A stretch of 64,000 nt of DNA from Trebouxia sp. TZW2008 (lineage: Eukaryota; Chlorophyta; Trebouxiophyceae; Trebouxiales; Trebouxiaceae): the NCBI GenBank assembly GCA_002118135.1, contig BDIU01000068.1, positions 124,001 through 188,000 on the forward strand, written 5' to 3'. Made by a program: the position numbers and the translations under genes. The notes under the pieces are model-generated. The model saw only the letters and a list, made by a program, of their open reading frames with translations, was not told where the DNA came from and made no database searches. This document shows positions 10,721 through 23,330 of the stretch, in pieces. Numbering within the stretch: the stretch's first letter is position 1; each line of letters starts with the position of its first letter.

Positions 10721-13697
10721 CAAAGTCATGATCGGTGACAAGTGTGCGGAGATTTACACATACGAACTGCAAGACCTCGTCTACGCAATGAACTGGAGCG
10801 TAAGTAGCTGAACTTGACTGCGTTCGCCTTGCGTTGCTGCTGCTTGTGAGCTGACGTCTTATGTACGCCGTGGTAACTACAGAACCGACGGGACAAGAAG
10901 TTCAGGCTCGCAGTTGGCAGTTTCATCGAAGACTATAACAATAGAGTCGAGATCATCACGCGTGAGTTGTTTGCCCCAAATTCGCTCTGCTATATGCACT
11001 GAAACAGCAGCTCAAAGTTGGGTCATCCTGCTGACTATGGATCTGCGTGCACAACCTGTGCAGACACTGCATGAATACTGTGCATGATTGGAACCAGTCC
11101 ATTTGTGATATTGTGGACAACTACAAAATTACAGCTATGATGGACAGCCATAATGGAAAGCCATGATGGGACAGCCATATTGGGGAAGCCTCGTTGTCTG
11201 AATTGAGTTCCAAACCTTTTCTGTTCCCAGTTTGCAGTGGATGCTGAGACTGGCAGATTCAGCTCAAATAGCCAGCTTCAGTTCCAGCATCCCTACTCGT
11301 AGCGCACAGCCACAACGGGACAGCCATATTGGGCAAGCCTCATTGTCCTAGATTGGTTCCCAAACCTATTTGTTCCCTGTTTGCAGTGGATGATGAGACT
11401 GGCAGATTCAGCTCTGACAGCCAGCTTCAGTTCCAGCATCCCTACCCAGCAACAAAGATCATGTTCATCCCAGACAAAGAGTGCAACTGTCCAGATCTTG
11501 TTGCCACCACAGGCGACTATCTCAGAATATGGCAACTCACAGAGGAAGGCACCACTCTGCAAAAGCTTCTCAACAATGTGAGCCATGTGTGATCATTTGG
11601 TGCTGGTCCGATGACTGAAGCTCTTGGTTTGTTGACCACGTGCATCTCACCACTACCCAGCCAGCTGCTTTTAATCAGAATCAGGCCTTGACCGTTTGAG
11701 TGATGATGCAGAACAAGAACAGCGAGTTTTGTGCCCCGCTCACATCCTTTGATTGGAATGAGACAGATCCCAAGCGGTTAGGCACATCCAGCATAGACAC
11801 CACATGCACTATCTGGGATATTGAGGTCAGCCTTTGTTGAACCACAGTTTGCTTTTGAGTTGTGCTGGCCCACTCTCCAGAGGTCTCCAGAGTCTATAAT
11901 ACAAATGCTGCGTTGCTCCCCAAGTCAATGCTTGACATTCAAAAACCTGCATTGTGCAAGTCAAACAGCAAATCCTGAGCAGTACCTTCCATTCAAGTCT
12001 GCTACATTCTGGCATATCATGGCTGCACCATGTGATTATGTACACAAAACAAAATCAAAGCATGACTATGGTTGAAGTTGGACATCTGGCTGTTGACGCC
12101 ATCAGCAAAATTAAAGTTGCGCAAGTATTGATTATCAGTACAGTTTGCAACAAGAGCAGGCTGCACCTTGTCATGTGGTCACTGTTTGCTTTGCTTGCTA
12201 AACGCATGGCAAGGTCTCAGCTTGCATGTGACTGGTCAGATATCAGCAGCTTTCCTGTTGTGCAGAAAGGCATGGTTGACACTCAGCTGATAGCTCATGA
12301 CAAGGAGGTGTATGACATTGCGTGGGGTGGGGTTGGGGTGTTTGCTTCTGTTTCAGCTGATGGCTCAGTCAGAGTATTTGACCTCAGGTACATCACCATG
12401 ACTGCTAATGCTATAATGACAGTCACAACAACATCACCAACACGACCCAATACCAGCTGAAATTGCTTAGCCAGAAGGTGAGCCGTTTTGCAAACTGTTC
12501 ACTGGAGCATTCTTGTGAGCGTGTCTGTATGAGTGCTTGCCTAAGCAATGATTGCAACTATAGCCCATATGCTGAGGTTGAGGTGAAACTTCTGAAAAAA
12601 CAACAGAGATTGCTTTTGTTCAATTCTTATTGAAGCAATAATTTGCTGTCACAGGGATAAGGAGCACTCCACCATCATTTACGAGTCGCCCCAGCCAGAA
12701 ACCCCTCTCTTGAGGTTGGGGTGGAATAAGCAAGACCCCAGATATCTGGCAACTCTGCTCATGGATTCGACCAAAGTTGTTGTTCTAGATATCAGGTCTG
12801 CCCTGCCACGCCGCATGGTGCTTGTTGTTGATAGCGATGAGAATCATCAATGTTATCATCGTGCTGATGACAATGTTTGGCATCATTGTTGTTCATTATC
12901 TGGCTGGACAATGGCTTACAAATGCATGCCATCTTATACATCATCTTGCAACTGCAAGTGTGCTTTGCACTTCAGCATGCACTTTGACAACAGCAATACG
13001 GCATGCACTTCCTCACAAATCACATGCTCACTCTCAAGTTGCTACAGGCTCCCTACATCACCAATAGCAGAGCTGTACTGGCACCAAGCCCCAGTCAATG
13101 CTATGGCTTGCACTTTGACAAAAATATTACAGCATGCAGTTGTTCACTAAAACCATGTCCATTGACTTTGTACCACAGGTCTTCTATATTGCCAGCAGCA
13201 GAAATGCAACAGTATCAAATACCAGTCAAGGCAGCAGCAGCATGGCATGCAACTGCTGAAACATAACATGTCTGTTGAATGTGTGCTTCAGGTTTCCTAC
13301 ACTGCCAGTGGCAGAATTGCGACGGCCCCAAGCCCCAGTCAATGCTTTGGCCTGCACGTGACAACAGCACCATGGCAATGCATTTCATCATCAATTCCTG
13401 TTGTTTGTGCGCTACAGGTTTCCTACACTGCCCGTAGCAGAGTTGCAACGGCATCAAGCACCAGTCAATGCTCTAGCCTGGGCACCGCACAGCTCCTGTC
13501 ACATTTGCACAGCAGGGGACGATTCCCAGGCATTGATCTGGGATTTGTCGTCGATGAGTCAACCAATGGATACCAGTTTAGACCCCATCTTGGCTTACAG
13601 TGCTGGGGCTGAAGTGAATCAGTTGCAATGGTCTACCACGCAACCTGACTGGGTTGCAATCTGTTTTGGGTCTAAGACACAGATTCTGAGGGTTTGA
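10707..13697 (+). CDS. WD40 protein of the DCAF7 / TTG1 (AN11) family, 7 exons
   Basis: WD40 beta-propeller adaptor; in animals DCAF7 scaffolds DYRK kinases and CUL4-DDB1, and in plants the TTG1 relative joins MYB-bHLH complexes. Exons 10707-10799, 10883-10961, 11387-11577, 11712-11825, 12266-12387, 12655-12795 and 13418-13697 join in phase to 339 residues, close to the 342 of human DCAF7. Diagnostic segments: [16 protein letters not shown] near the start, [87 protein letters not shown] and LIWDLSSM. It shares a CpG-rich divergent promoter with the GT69 gene and converges with NAP1. Introns 2 and 6 contain degenerate copies of the following exon's head. I cannot separate DCAF7 from TTG1 function by sequence alone. 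Confidence 0.95.
11225..11300 (+). repeat. Acceptor-side copy of DCAF7 exon 3
   Basis: TTTGCAG followed by a near copy of the exon 3 head (reads [20 protein letters not shown] compared with the true [19 protein letters not shown] at 11387). The unit is about 155 bp and includes the preceding intron text (GGACAGCCATATTGG...). Confidence 0.9.
13040..13400 (+). repeat. Three acceptor-side copies of DCAF7 exon 7
   Basis: Copies of the intron 6 tail plus the first 70 or so bases of exon 7 start near 13050, 13172 and 13291; the true exon starts at 13418. Spacing is about 119-127 bp. Each keeps an AG before TTTCCTACACTGCC-like sequence and the words for [14 protein letters not shown], with substitutions and frameshifts. 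The stretch 12800-13040 before them contains nothing further that I recognise. Confidence 0.9.
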
Positions 13698-14252
13698 GCA
13701 GCTGTCGTGTATGTGGCGTGTTGAGTTCAGTTCGCTGGCGTGAGGGTGTGGATTGTCTTGATTGTTGCCGCGATTTGCTCTGTGTGTTACTCTGTTTGGC
13801 AGGCTGAGATGATTTGTTCGACATATTGAAGTCCGTTCTGTGCAGCGTATTGTTAGTCCCTGTATGTGAGGCGTACTTGATGCATATGAATTTTTAGGTT
13901 GTTCAGATGCGTATGTGTTGTCTGTTGGCCAGGATGTTCGGCATGTCAGGCACACCGTGAACATCAACGAGATCACACGGTCCGAGAGGACTGCCAGATG
14001 CTAAAATAGGCTGTATGTAAATGGTAAGATCTGCTACAAAGTTTCTGACCACCGAGCACAGCGTTTGCTGAGGGTCTGAAACGCTTCCAAGGTCACCATC
14101 ATCTGCTGTAATGCATACACGTGAACATGGTGCGAGCTGCTGTGAAATCAAATGAGTACCTAAAGCATGATCATGATGTTGTGCACAAACAAGCCAACTA
14201 CTTTGGCTTGATTGTAAACTGTTGTCTTCCGCTGTTGAGCAGCTGAAGAACA

Positions 14253-17200
14253 TCATTGCTGCTTGCAGTCAGGAGGCGTGTCTTTGCCCTCAGCACCACC
14301 AGCCTGCAATATACAGAATAAGAAGTCATTATCTGTTGTTGAACAAACGCTGCTCGCACTTTCATTTCTCAGTAGTTGCGTTGCATTCATGTATTCATCG
14401 TGACACCCGCCTGTACAACTGCAGGACCTGATCTCAGGACGCACTACATGCATTACACACTGATGGATGACCTGCTGGCATTAGGTTGATTTGGGATTGT
14501 TGCTGCTAGGGACCAGACAACGAGTTGTTTACAGCCACAACAAAAGCATGCAGTCAGTAATCACATGAGGGCCTTCTGTTTCATAGTTGACCAAGTAGGG
14601 TACAGTGATACAGTGTGCTCATTGCCTCTTTGGACAAAGCACATGTGTGGCCACAGAGCAGACTTGGAAAACTAGTAAGCACGTCATGCGCTTTGAGCAA
14701 TTGAATTTATATAATAGGATGCATGCACACAGAATCCAAACTTGGCGCTGCGAGCCAGGAATGCATGTATGTGTCTTGTATTTGAGCAAGTGGCGCTAGT
14801 CTTATGATCTGTGCAAGGCAGCTGTGCAATGCAAACTGTCTTGGCGCAGTATGCACACGCTTGGATTTAGATTGTAAAGCTGAGGAGGGTTGCAATGGCA
14901 GAAGGTCACAGAGCATGTTGGTCACAGCTCATGCACACAATGTGAGAATTGCACTCACCGCTATAGCAGCCTTGCTGCCCTTTTTGCCTTGCCTGGGCTT
15001 GACTGGCACATCTCCCTCGTCATCATCATCTTCCTCAGCATCAGCATCAGCGGCATTCTGCACCAGCCTTGCAATTGGCTGCAGGGAAGCGACTCAGCTG
15101 TGAGGCTGACTGGATTGTGCAATCACACCATGTGCAACTGTGACACCAGATGTGATCTATTTGTGCAAAGGGCAAGATGTGCAGATGAGAACTGCACAAC
15201 ATAAGCGAGAATCTCAACTCTGAGGCAGACTGCGTGTGTCTGGTCACAACACGTGCAATGAAAATATGTGATGTCTGACTTTGGCTGTTTGCTGACATCA
15301 TGTGCAGTGACGATTGTGATGTCTAACTGCATCTGTCTGGTGACATCATGTGCAATGACGATTATGATGCCTGCCCACACAACATGCAGTGACAATCATG
15401 ATGCCTGGTGACAATCTGTGCAGTGACAAGCATGATGCCCTCACGATGTAGAGAGCAATTTGTGCAGGCAACAACTGCTTGACACAAGCATGTGTACAGT
15501 TGTCCAAGTGACCCCCAAGAGTCTGCCACCTGATATGCAGCAAAGTCGGTGCCGATAGATTGGACTGTATCACAATGGACTTATCCAATAGTCAGGACTC
15601 TTAGATCCTACTGCCCAAACACAGCTCAGCTGGGCTTAGCTTATTGAATTTTCTGTCCCTCAGCTTGACAAGCCTGTGTTGTCAGTGCAGTCTCACCTCT
15701 TCATCTTCATCATCTTCGTCATCCTCATCATCTTCGTCTTCGCTGTCATCTGCCTGAGCCTCCCCTGTGAACCACTTGATGGCATATGGAATGATGTCAT
15801 CCCTCAACAACTCCCTGCAGCAAGCCACAAGACTTGCTTTTGTTGTGGCTTGCATGCATTCGTGCAGCAACAACCCCATGCATAGTGTCTTTCAGTCAAT
15901 GTATACATGCTTGATACTTGGACTCTTGTTTGCTTGTCCAGCAGGCAGGACTGTGACTGTGATGTATGTTTGAGGTTTGGAGCCATGCATGCACTGATCG
16001 TTAATATGTGGATGATGGCTGCCAGTTCTACAAGTAACATGCTCTCCAGCAAGTCTGCTTGTTCATGAAACAAGCTCTGGACAGGAGATTAGTCTCTGTG
16101 TAAAATCTGTTCCCTGAAGCTAGCCGATAAAGGTCGTTGCTTTTTCCCTCCAAAAAAGCATCAAAGCAACGCTTGCCAGCTGACTTCACATGTAATATCA
16201 TCGGACGTGCAACATGTATTTTGGAGAGCAAATGCCATTGTGCATGTACTGCTACCCCTTTTGCACAAAGCCAACATACATGTAGTCGCTGAAGATCAAT
16301 GCCTGCCTAGCAAGCGCGGTGAGTGTGTGAGTGAGCGAGCGAGCTGCAGGGTTCTTACCCTAGCTCATAGTCCCTCTCCAGCGCAGCCTGAAGGTTCTCC
16401 ATCTCTTCTTCTGTCAGTTCATCTTCAGTGTCAGGGACTGAAGGGGGGCTGAAGAAGTCGAAGAACGTCGCCACCTTGGTGCTCCTGACTGGAGGGCGCG
16501 CCTTGCCCTTGGGGGCCTTCTTCTTCTGCAACTGCACACACACGCACAGACTGGTCAGTCAAGCAAAGCATCTTCAGTGTCAAGCACTGGGGGGGGAGAG
16601 AAGTCGAAGAACATTGCCATCTTGGTGCTGCTGACTGGAGGGCGCGCCTTGCCCTTGGGCGCCTTCTTCTTCTATAGACTGCTGAGTCAACACTAGGAGG
16701 CAGTGTAGCAAGGCATGCTTGAGTCATGCTAGGTCAGAAAGGCTTTTGAAATGGCTGGATTGCTCTGTGTGCCCAATTGGAGCTAAGGCTTGCCAGTTGA
16801 AAGCTTCCTTTTATGAAGCTGCACCAATGCACACCAACAGATAACACAAAATGCAGCCTCAGACTATCAATTGCGCAGGGCAGATCTAAGGCTGCGTAAC
16901 AATCTGCATGCAGAAGTAGAAGAGCAGACTGCAAAAAGCTGCAGATCGACAGGCCAGCCAAACTGCCAGATGCTCTTAGTGCCTGTAGCCTTACAGTCGC
17001 ATGGCAGCGACAGCTAAGCGGCAACCCAAATGGATGATGACGCGAGTATGAAAGCAGCAAAGCAGAAAGTGTGGTTACAGTCAAGCAGCACAGCAGGCCA
17101 GACTGCAGAGGCATAGGCTTGACTTGACTACAGGGCTTCTGCCAGAGAGGTAAACGCTGGTGCCTGTGGCCTTCCGCAACATTGCATGAACAAATAGCGA

Positions 17201-20200
17201 AGCAGCAGGTGTGCAGCACAACGAGATTCGTATAGGGGCAGAGGAAACAAAACGCTGGACTGGAGCTGCCAGGCATGGGCCAACCTTGATTCCAAAATTT
17301 GTGACAGAGGCCCACTGGATGGTTGGGCCTGCCTCCTTTCTTCTTTATTTGTTGAGCAGATACATCGACAAAACAAACGCAGCACACAAGTGCCATATAA
17401 AATTAGAAATGAGGATTGCCATGCAATTTGGCACAGGCACGATGATCACCTTGACTTCAAGATTTTTGCCAGAAGCCCACTGAATGCTTGTGCTTGCAGC
17501 CTTCTGCAAGCTTGCATGGGGAAAAGGCAAGAGCTTGCAGCACAGCAGTGATCAAATAGACGGACAGATGAAACAGTTTAGCATACCAGCAAGCTACAGG
17601 GTTGGGTTCCAACCTTGCCTCCAGAAGTTTTGCTAGAGGCCCACTGAATGCTGTTTGCAGAATGGAATGAACAGCTTGAGCCAAATCAGCGCAGCATGAC
17701 GAGATGTGGACAGAGAACAAAAATTTTCAGCTTCAAGAGTACAGGCAGCAAACTGACCTTGACTCCAGGATTTTTGCCAGAGGCCCACTGGATGCTCGTG
17801 CCTGTGGCCTTCTGCAAGACTGGGTCATCTTGATCATCACTGACCATGTAGTATGTCTTGATCAGCTCCTTGTTGCTGAAGAAGGGGTTGTCACTGAACT
17901 CAAAGACGACCTTGAATCCCTACAGATGTGACATTACATGTTTCATATACGACTGTAACTTCCATACATGCCAGAGCTTGTTGTTGCCATCTCAATCAAG
18001 GGGCTCAATATATCAGCAATTTGACAGTTGTGAGTGACTGATGCAGGACCTTAGCTGCTTTTGAGTACCAGGATGCATTAACTTGGTACAAAATGGTGCA
18101 AAAGAAGAAGACACAAGATGCAATAATTTTGGTAAGAAATAGTGCACAAGAAGCAGACACAAGACAACCCCGTACATGACCTTGAACGCTGAAAGAAAGC
18201 TTCAGAAATGCAACTCTTCCTTGCAGCAAGATGCATGTAAGGAAAATGGAAGGACATGCATCATACCTTAGGTCCCTCTTCATCTTCATCCTCATCAACT
18301 TCTTCCTCTTTGTCATGCTTGTGGCTAGTGCTTACTTCGTCTTCATCCCTTAGGTTCACCACCCGCACGTCCACTAGGTGTGACAGAATGTCAATGTCCT
18401 TGTCTTGAATCTGCATGTGATGAACAATATTGACAGCGTCCTCTACCCAGATGAGTGCTCTGCATGCAGTCCTTTGACATCCTGTCCATCAGCAGACAAC
18501 TGTTCAGCATGAACATTGCAAGCAGCACATCCTGACCAAACAAGAACCAGTGCACCACATGCGACAAGCAGGTTCACAGAAATGTCATAGCAAGGACGCA
18601 GCACAAAGCACAGTCCAGGAGGCATGTTCATACCATCCCCTGTGTGACTGCAAAATATAATGTGCAAAGGAGACTCAGAAAGGGCAGTAAGGAGCGCATA
18701 CCTCATCACACCAGCCCCTGTGTGACTGCAAGACATGCAGCCAGAAGTCTGGAATGCCTGCTGAATCAATATTGCCAAGGCTATCCAGCAGATGGGTATT
18801 ATGAAGCAGCATCAATTACACAGCACAGTCAGGTGGCCAGGCGTGCAGTGCATACCTCATCGCACCAGCCCCTGTGTGACTGCAAGACATGCAGCCAGAA
18901 ATCTGGGATGCCTGCTACATCATCCCCGCCAGCTGCATCTGCAAGGCAAGCATGATGTCAAGACCAATGTAACATCAGACACAAACTTATGCATAACATG
19001 CCGTCAAAGCAACCAACAAGACAAGAGCTCTGCACTGCATGCCCGCCTGTTGCATCTGCAACAAACACAGATTCTCAAACTCAAAATGTTGCATATGCTG
19101 TCATCACATACAGTGAGAAAGGCAATAGTCATGGAATGCCTGCTACAGCAATCCTGCTTCTTAAGTTTGCAACGCACACTCATTATCAGACCCAATCTCT
19201 TGCATGTCCTGCCATCATATGCAATTATGCCAATGGCACACAACAGCAATATGAAACTTGCGCCACACGGACGCGCTCTTGTGCCATCACAAGTACCAAG
19301 CAAGGCACAGTAAACAATACAAGTGTGCTCCACAAGTGGGAGTTGCAGTTGCATGTCGACTATTACCTTTCTCTGGCTCTGCTTCTAGGTCTTCTTCCTC
19401 CTCACCAAGAGAGTCTGGGGCCTCCTCCTTGCCCTGCACTACTGCTGCTCGCTTCTGGAACAATGGCTCTGCAGGCATATACCACAATATGTTACTGATA
19501 AACCTCGTGTCTGTATGCTGATTATGTTCATTTGCAAAACAATCCAGGTTCAGGGCAATCCTATATCGCTGTCGCAAAGTCCTAGAGTGAATGCACTGTT
19601 TGCATTTTACTCGCAATGCATATTGACAATTTGAGACAACAGCTCTGCATCTGAGGGAAACCATATCAGCGCGCTTGACTATCTGATCAAGGTGGTTGCA
19701 TGCAGATAGTGAGTACAGCTGTGCGTAGCTGCTGGGCATTCCTTCTGAGATGGCAAGTCTGTCAGACGCAACAATCCAGCACTTGCTGCAGTGGTTGTGG
19801 CGTGTTCTCCTCAATGCAGGATTATGCCGGGTCAAAGTTACCATCAATGTGCTTCTGATGCAGCCAAGTATTGTCAATGACAGCCTTGAGCCTGAAGACT
19901 GGATGATCACAGAATGACAAGATATGATGTCTGGCATGAACTGCTGAGTCATTCTCGCACCCAATGAACTAAGTAGTTGTTGCATCAAGATGCAGATGAA
20001 TCACCAAAGCCAAGCTCTCTCCCTTTTGACGAGAGCTGGTGGAAAAGCTGCCAACACGATAACCTTTGCGCCAGCTTGCAGTATGACTTGCCAAATCTTA
20101 ACACACAAGAGGCCCTTCAGCCTATTGTGTAGAAAGATTCAGCAAAGTCATGCTGCCAAGAAATGTGCTGGCTCAAAGCACAACACCCTTCTGAGATCTG

Positions 20201-21441
20201 ACACACCATGTTCACGGGATGGCTGCGCAGCATGAATGGCTGTGCAGCAAAAAGATACTAGTACAGAAATGCTTTGCGGCGTCAGTTGGACAGAAGCCAA
20301 GTGATGTAACAAGCGCCTCTTTTGTGCCTACTATTGCCTGTCTGGAGATTCTGCCTTTGGCTGGAATCCAAACAGTACAGCGCAAGAAGCAACAAGGGCG
20401 CTCTGGCTATAATGCTGCAATGTAAGGTTGATATTTAGTTCCTGAGCCAGGTGTTGTGACAGGCTAGACTGTGGACCAGACGCACATAGACCCAGACCCA
20501 TCTACTATGCGTGCGCGGACACCTCCATGCGAGAGCTTGTCGTATCCTGGAGGTGTCCACGCACCTCATATGTCTCCACGCAAGCTTGTCGTATTACTCC
20601 ATGTATGCTTCGCAGACTCCATGTACGCTTTGAAAACTCACCCCACAGCGACTCATACTTTCTCTGAAGCGCAGCTTGTTCCTCACGGAGCTTCTCTGCC
20701 AGCTCATCATGTTGGTCTTGCAGCTCCTCTAGATAGGCAATCCTGTTGCGAAGGGGCCTGGGCAGGGACTCTATCAGACCGCTGGGCTTGCCAATCATGC
20801 CTTGAAGGTGACCCTGAACCCAAACATAAAAAGAGTGCCAAACTGTTTTGTTGTGAAGGGGGCAGGGGCTTTGTCAGTCGGTGGAACTGCCGATCATGCC
20901 CTGACTCCAAATATGAAAGGCTTTGAAATTGTGTTATGACGCCAATGATTGTACGCCTCAGCACTTAAGTACAAACACAGTGGGGATGGCTCCCTGGCAT
21001 ACAATGTGGCCAAGATTCGCCAATTACATGCTGAAAGAAATCAGGGGATTAGATGGCTGCTGAGGCCCTACAGCTCAAAGCTATGTCACCACAGCAGCAA
21101 TTTTGTTGTGATTGAGCCTGACCTGAAGAGCACTGATCAGTCCTGCGTTGCCAGAGCCTCCGGAGAGCAGCCTCGCGGCCATCGCTGCATCAGCACACTC
21201 ACTTCAGTACGGGCGTTGCGCGGATGTACAATTACATCGAAACCATCGCAGCGCGTGTGTGAGAACAGGCCCACACAACTGAACTCATACAAGCTCAAAC
21301 TTGACCGATCCATGTATGCGCTAAGCGCGTGACACAACAGTGCGCACCTGGGTCTAGCTGATAGGTTGGATCGGCACCATCACCAACCTCGATTTCCTCA
21401 ATGTCTTCGGTTACCTCCACTACAGGTTGATTGTCGGCCAT
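14253..21441 (-). CDS. NAP1: Nucleosome assembly protein 1 with CKQQ prenylation box, 10 exons
   Basis: Histone H2A-H2B chaperone of the NAP1 family. Exons 21441-21348, 20800-20642, 19468-19367, 18938-18856, 18410-18267, 17919-17758, 16525-16359, 15814-15697, 15057-14959 and 14303-14253 join in phase to 392 residues. Landmarks in order: ESLPRPLRNRIAYLEELQDQ (dimer helix), FQKRAAVVQGK, GIPDFWLHVLQSH, GFKVVFEFSDNPFFSNKELI, TYYM, TSIQWASGK, FFDFFSPPSVPD, IIPYAIKWFTGEA, then acidic runs of Asp/Glu. The last exon ends PPDCKQQ; CKQQ is the farnesylation motif of plant NAP1 proteins and points to the green lineage. The acidic tail is encoded by GAT/GAA triplet tracts. At least four introns hold exon-edge copies. 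It converges with DCAF7 (3' ends 556 bp apart) and is divergent from MOCS2A. The exon 2 acceptor was chosen on phase (TTCAAG|GC). Confidence 0.94.
16560..16690 (-). repeat. Acceptor-side copy of NAP1 exon 7
   Basis: A degenerate copy of the exon 7 head (reads KKKAPKGKARPPVSSTKMAM then DTEDA) lies 35 bp upstream of the true exon. One deletion in the FFSPP codons breaks its frame. Confidence 0.88.
17120..17650 (-). repeat. About four donor-side copies of NAP1 exon 6
   Basis: Copies of the exon 6 tail (TGTSIQWASGKNPGVK at 17758-17810) plus the intron start recur near 17600-17650, 17455-17500, 17290-17330 and 17125-17170. One reads ATSTSIQWASGKNLEVK and is still open. Spacing is about 150-170 bp. 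Confidence 0.88.
18590..18770 (-). repeat. Donor-side copies of NAP1 exon 4
   Basis: Two copies of the GIPDFWLHVLQSHRGWCDE segment and following donor, at about 18690-18770 and 18600-18660, decayed by substitutions. The true exon is 18938-18856. Confidence 0.85.
20830..20925 (-). repeat. Acceptor-side copy of NAP1 exon 2
   Basis: The sequence around 20850-20915 resembles the exon 2 head region (GGCAGGGGCTTTGTCAG, CTGCCGATCATGCCCTGA against the true GGGCTTGCCAATCATGCCTT) with the same order of words. Confidence 0.7.
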
Positions 21442-21706
21442 GCTGTCCCGCTCGGATTGGTATTGTCGACAGCTGGCAGATCAGTGCGCGGCAAAAGACA
21501 AAGCAATCGCGCTGAACGACAGGAGTGGAACAGGCTTGTGACAATGTCAAAGCAGCGACACAGTTGAACGGAAGTGACTGGACGCCTGCTGCGCGCTCAG
21601 GGTTTTCTGAGGTTTTGAAGCGGTGCTTGTGCGCTTTCAAGCTGCGCATGCAATTTGAGACCCATCCTGAGGTCTTTTTGCCATTTGAAAACTGAGTCTT
21701 GCCGTC
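21120..21706. promoter_or_regulatory. CpG-rich divergent promoter of NAP1 and MOCS2A
   Basis: Only 265 bp separate the NAP1 start (21441, -) from the MOCS2A start (21707, +). The stretch from about 21120 through the MOCS2A gene is CG-rich compared with the introns. I see no clear TATA box. Confidence 0.5.
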
Positions 21707-21967
21707 ATGAAGCGGCAAGGGGTGCAAGTGCTGTTCTTTGCGCGTGGACGGGAACTTGTCGGCTTATCAGAGTGCCATCTCGAGCTCAAGGACGCACAAG
21801 ACACAGCACAACTAAAGGAGCATCTGCTCTCAAGATTTCCTAAGTTGGCCGAGATCATGGACAGCACCGTTCTCAGTTTGAACCAGGAGTATCTCGGTCC
21901 CCATGAGGCTGTGTCTCTGAAAGATGGTGATGAGGTTGCCATCATACCTCCAGTCAGTGGCGGTTAG
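21707..21967 (+). CDS. MOCS2A: Molybdopterin synthase sulfur carrier subunit (MoaD/MOCS2A)
   Basis: Small ubiquitin-fold sulfur carrier that, as a C-terminal thiocarboxylate, donates sulfur to precursor Z (cPMP) in molybdenum cofactor synthesis, acting with the MOCS2B large subunit in the cytosol. The single exon encodes 86 residues, the usual size. The fold-typical pattern is seen: VLFFARGRELVG at the start, an LKEHLLSRFP helix, GDEVAIIPPVSGG at the end. The terminal Gly-Gly is intact and is followed directly by the stop. It is the only intronless gene identified with confidence here. The large subunit is not in the window. The molybdenum cofactor serves nitrate reductase and similar enzymes, so the gene is expected in a nitrate-using alga. 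Confidence 0.95.
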   Translation: MKRQGVQVLFFARGRELVGLSECHLELKDAQDTAQLKEHLLSRFPKLAEIMDSTVLSLNQEYLGPHEAVSLKDGDEVAIIPPVSGG

Positions 21968-21969
21968 GG

Positions 21970-23330
21970 CTGGAGAAAAGTACAGATATCACCTTTCCAC
22001 CTAACGTCAGCACACGGGATTTGACCTTCACTCCCCTTCAGCTACATGCCAGACCGCAAAGCATGTAACGCAGCCTGGTGTCGAGTCAGGTACAGCAGAA
22101 GTCTGCTGATTGCGTGCTCAATGATTTGCTTCAGTTTGGATGCAGTATTGAACAGAAGCAATACAGTTGCTGCAGTGATGTTCCAGGCAGCTGCTCGCAC
22201 AGAAACCACAAAGCAGCAGCAGAGGCTTGAGCATCCAAAAGCTGCAAACTGTTGCAGGCAATCGATGTGATGACAGCGCCAATTTTCCCTTGCTGACAGA
22301 TCCAGCAGCTGGCAAAGCTTGCTTTTGCGCGACTTATCAAATAAGAGAGCAAAGCAAAGGCTCAATACTCAAGCAGTAACAGCCACATCAATTGTGTGCT
22401 ATTCGCACTCTTGTTTGGCAGAAAGCTGCCCAACCTAGCAACGTAGAGTGAAATTACCAGTCATATACAGAACAGAACAAGGAATGCAATTTTTCCATTG
22501 TTGTCTAGAAGTCGAACATGCATGCAGTCAGGATGAACGGCTGCAGCATGTTGCGCTGCTGTCACGTGTGTCTCACTGACTTTCAGAGGCTTGCGTTACC
22601 CACATGCGTACCATCATTGGACAGTGCTGCATGCTGTGTGCAACAGCAGTGTACAAATGCCTGACCACCAAACTGCGTGAAGGGTCGAAGACGTTTCGCC
22701 ACAGAGGCTTTCAGTCCAATTGATGATGAATGCCGGTCGTCAGAAAATCCCACTGGACCAAGATAGGATTCTGAATTTGCAAGCCGCTCGACCCAGACAG
22801 CGCTGCAGGCCAATGTACAGTGCATATCATGGGTAGAGTGGTTTCATGAATCAAGCACAGCAAACCAGAGCCATTGTTGAACATTGACTAGCCTCAAATT
22901 GTCATTTTCTGTGCTCTTTGCGAATTCTAGTACATAGGCAATATTCATTCTGCCCTGACAAAAGTACGGGCCTTGTAAAATAGGTTCATTCAGTGTCACC
23001 GTTGTGCTGTGCTCAGTGGACATGCTTTGCAACTCCTGCCTCTCAGGACTGCTTTTGCAGCTGAAGTGTGCAGGCCTGGCAACCCTGAGATTGCTGTCAA
23101 AGCACACCCCGTTGCTGCTAGAGTTCGCAGCTGATCTGCTGTCTTCCAGGGCTGCCTCTTTAGACAGCGGCCCCCATCATGACGCCTGACGGCGTAGACT
23201 TTCCTTTCTCTGCTGTCTTCTTGCTGTTGCAAGAGTGTGCATTGATCAGAATCCCAGGCTGCCTCTATTGACAGAGGCTCCCATGATGATGCCTAACTGC
23301 CCAGACTTTTCTTTCTTGTATCTATATGAA
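21970..23330. other. Intergenic region between MOCS2A and RPB8
   Basis: No gene recognised. Two related stretches, 23145-23215 and 23260-23320, both contain a GGCTGCCTC...GACAG...CATGATG-like block; a third relative lies at 50400-50480. The function of this small dispersed repeat is unknown. Confidence 0.5.

Noticed and set aside
16734..17396. Open frame of 220 codons on the minus strand
   Set aside because: It covers NAP1 intron 6 with decayed exon 6 copies; Cys/Leu-rich with no family resemblance.
19287..19988. Open frame of 233 codons on the minus strand
   Set aside because: Only its last third (19468-19367) is NAP1 exon 3; the rest is intron read-through.
23145..23320. Possible box C/D snoRNA pair (ATGATGA-like and CTGA-like words)
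   Set aside because: The boxes are not at the right spacing and no terminal stem is visible; kept only as a small dispersed repeat.
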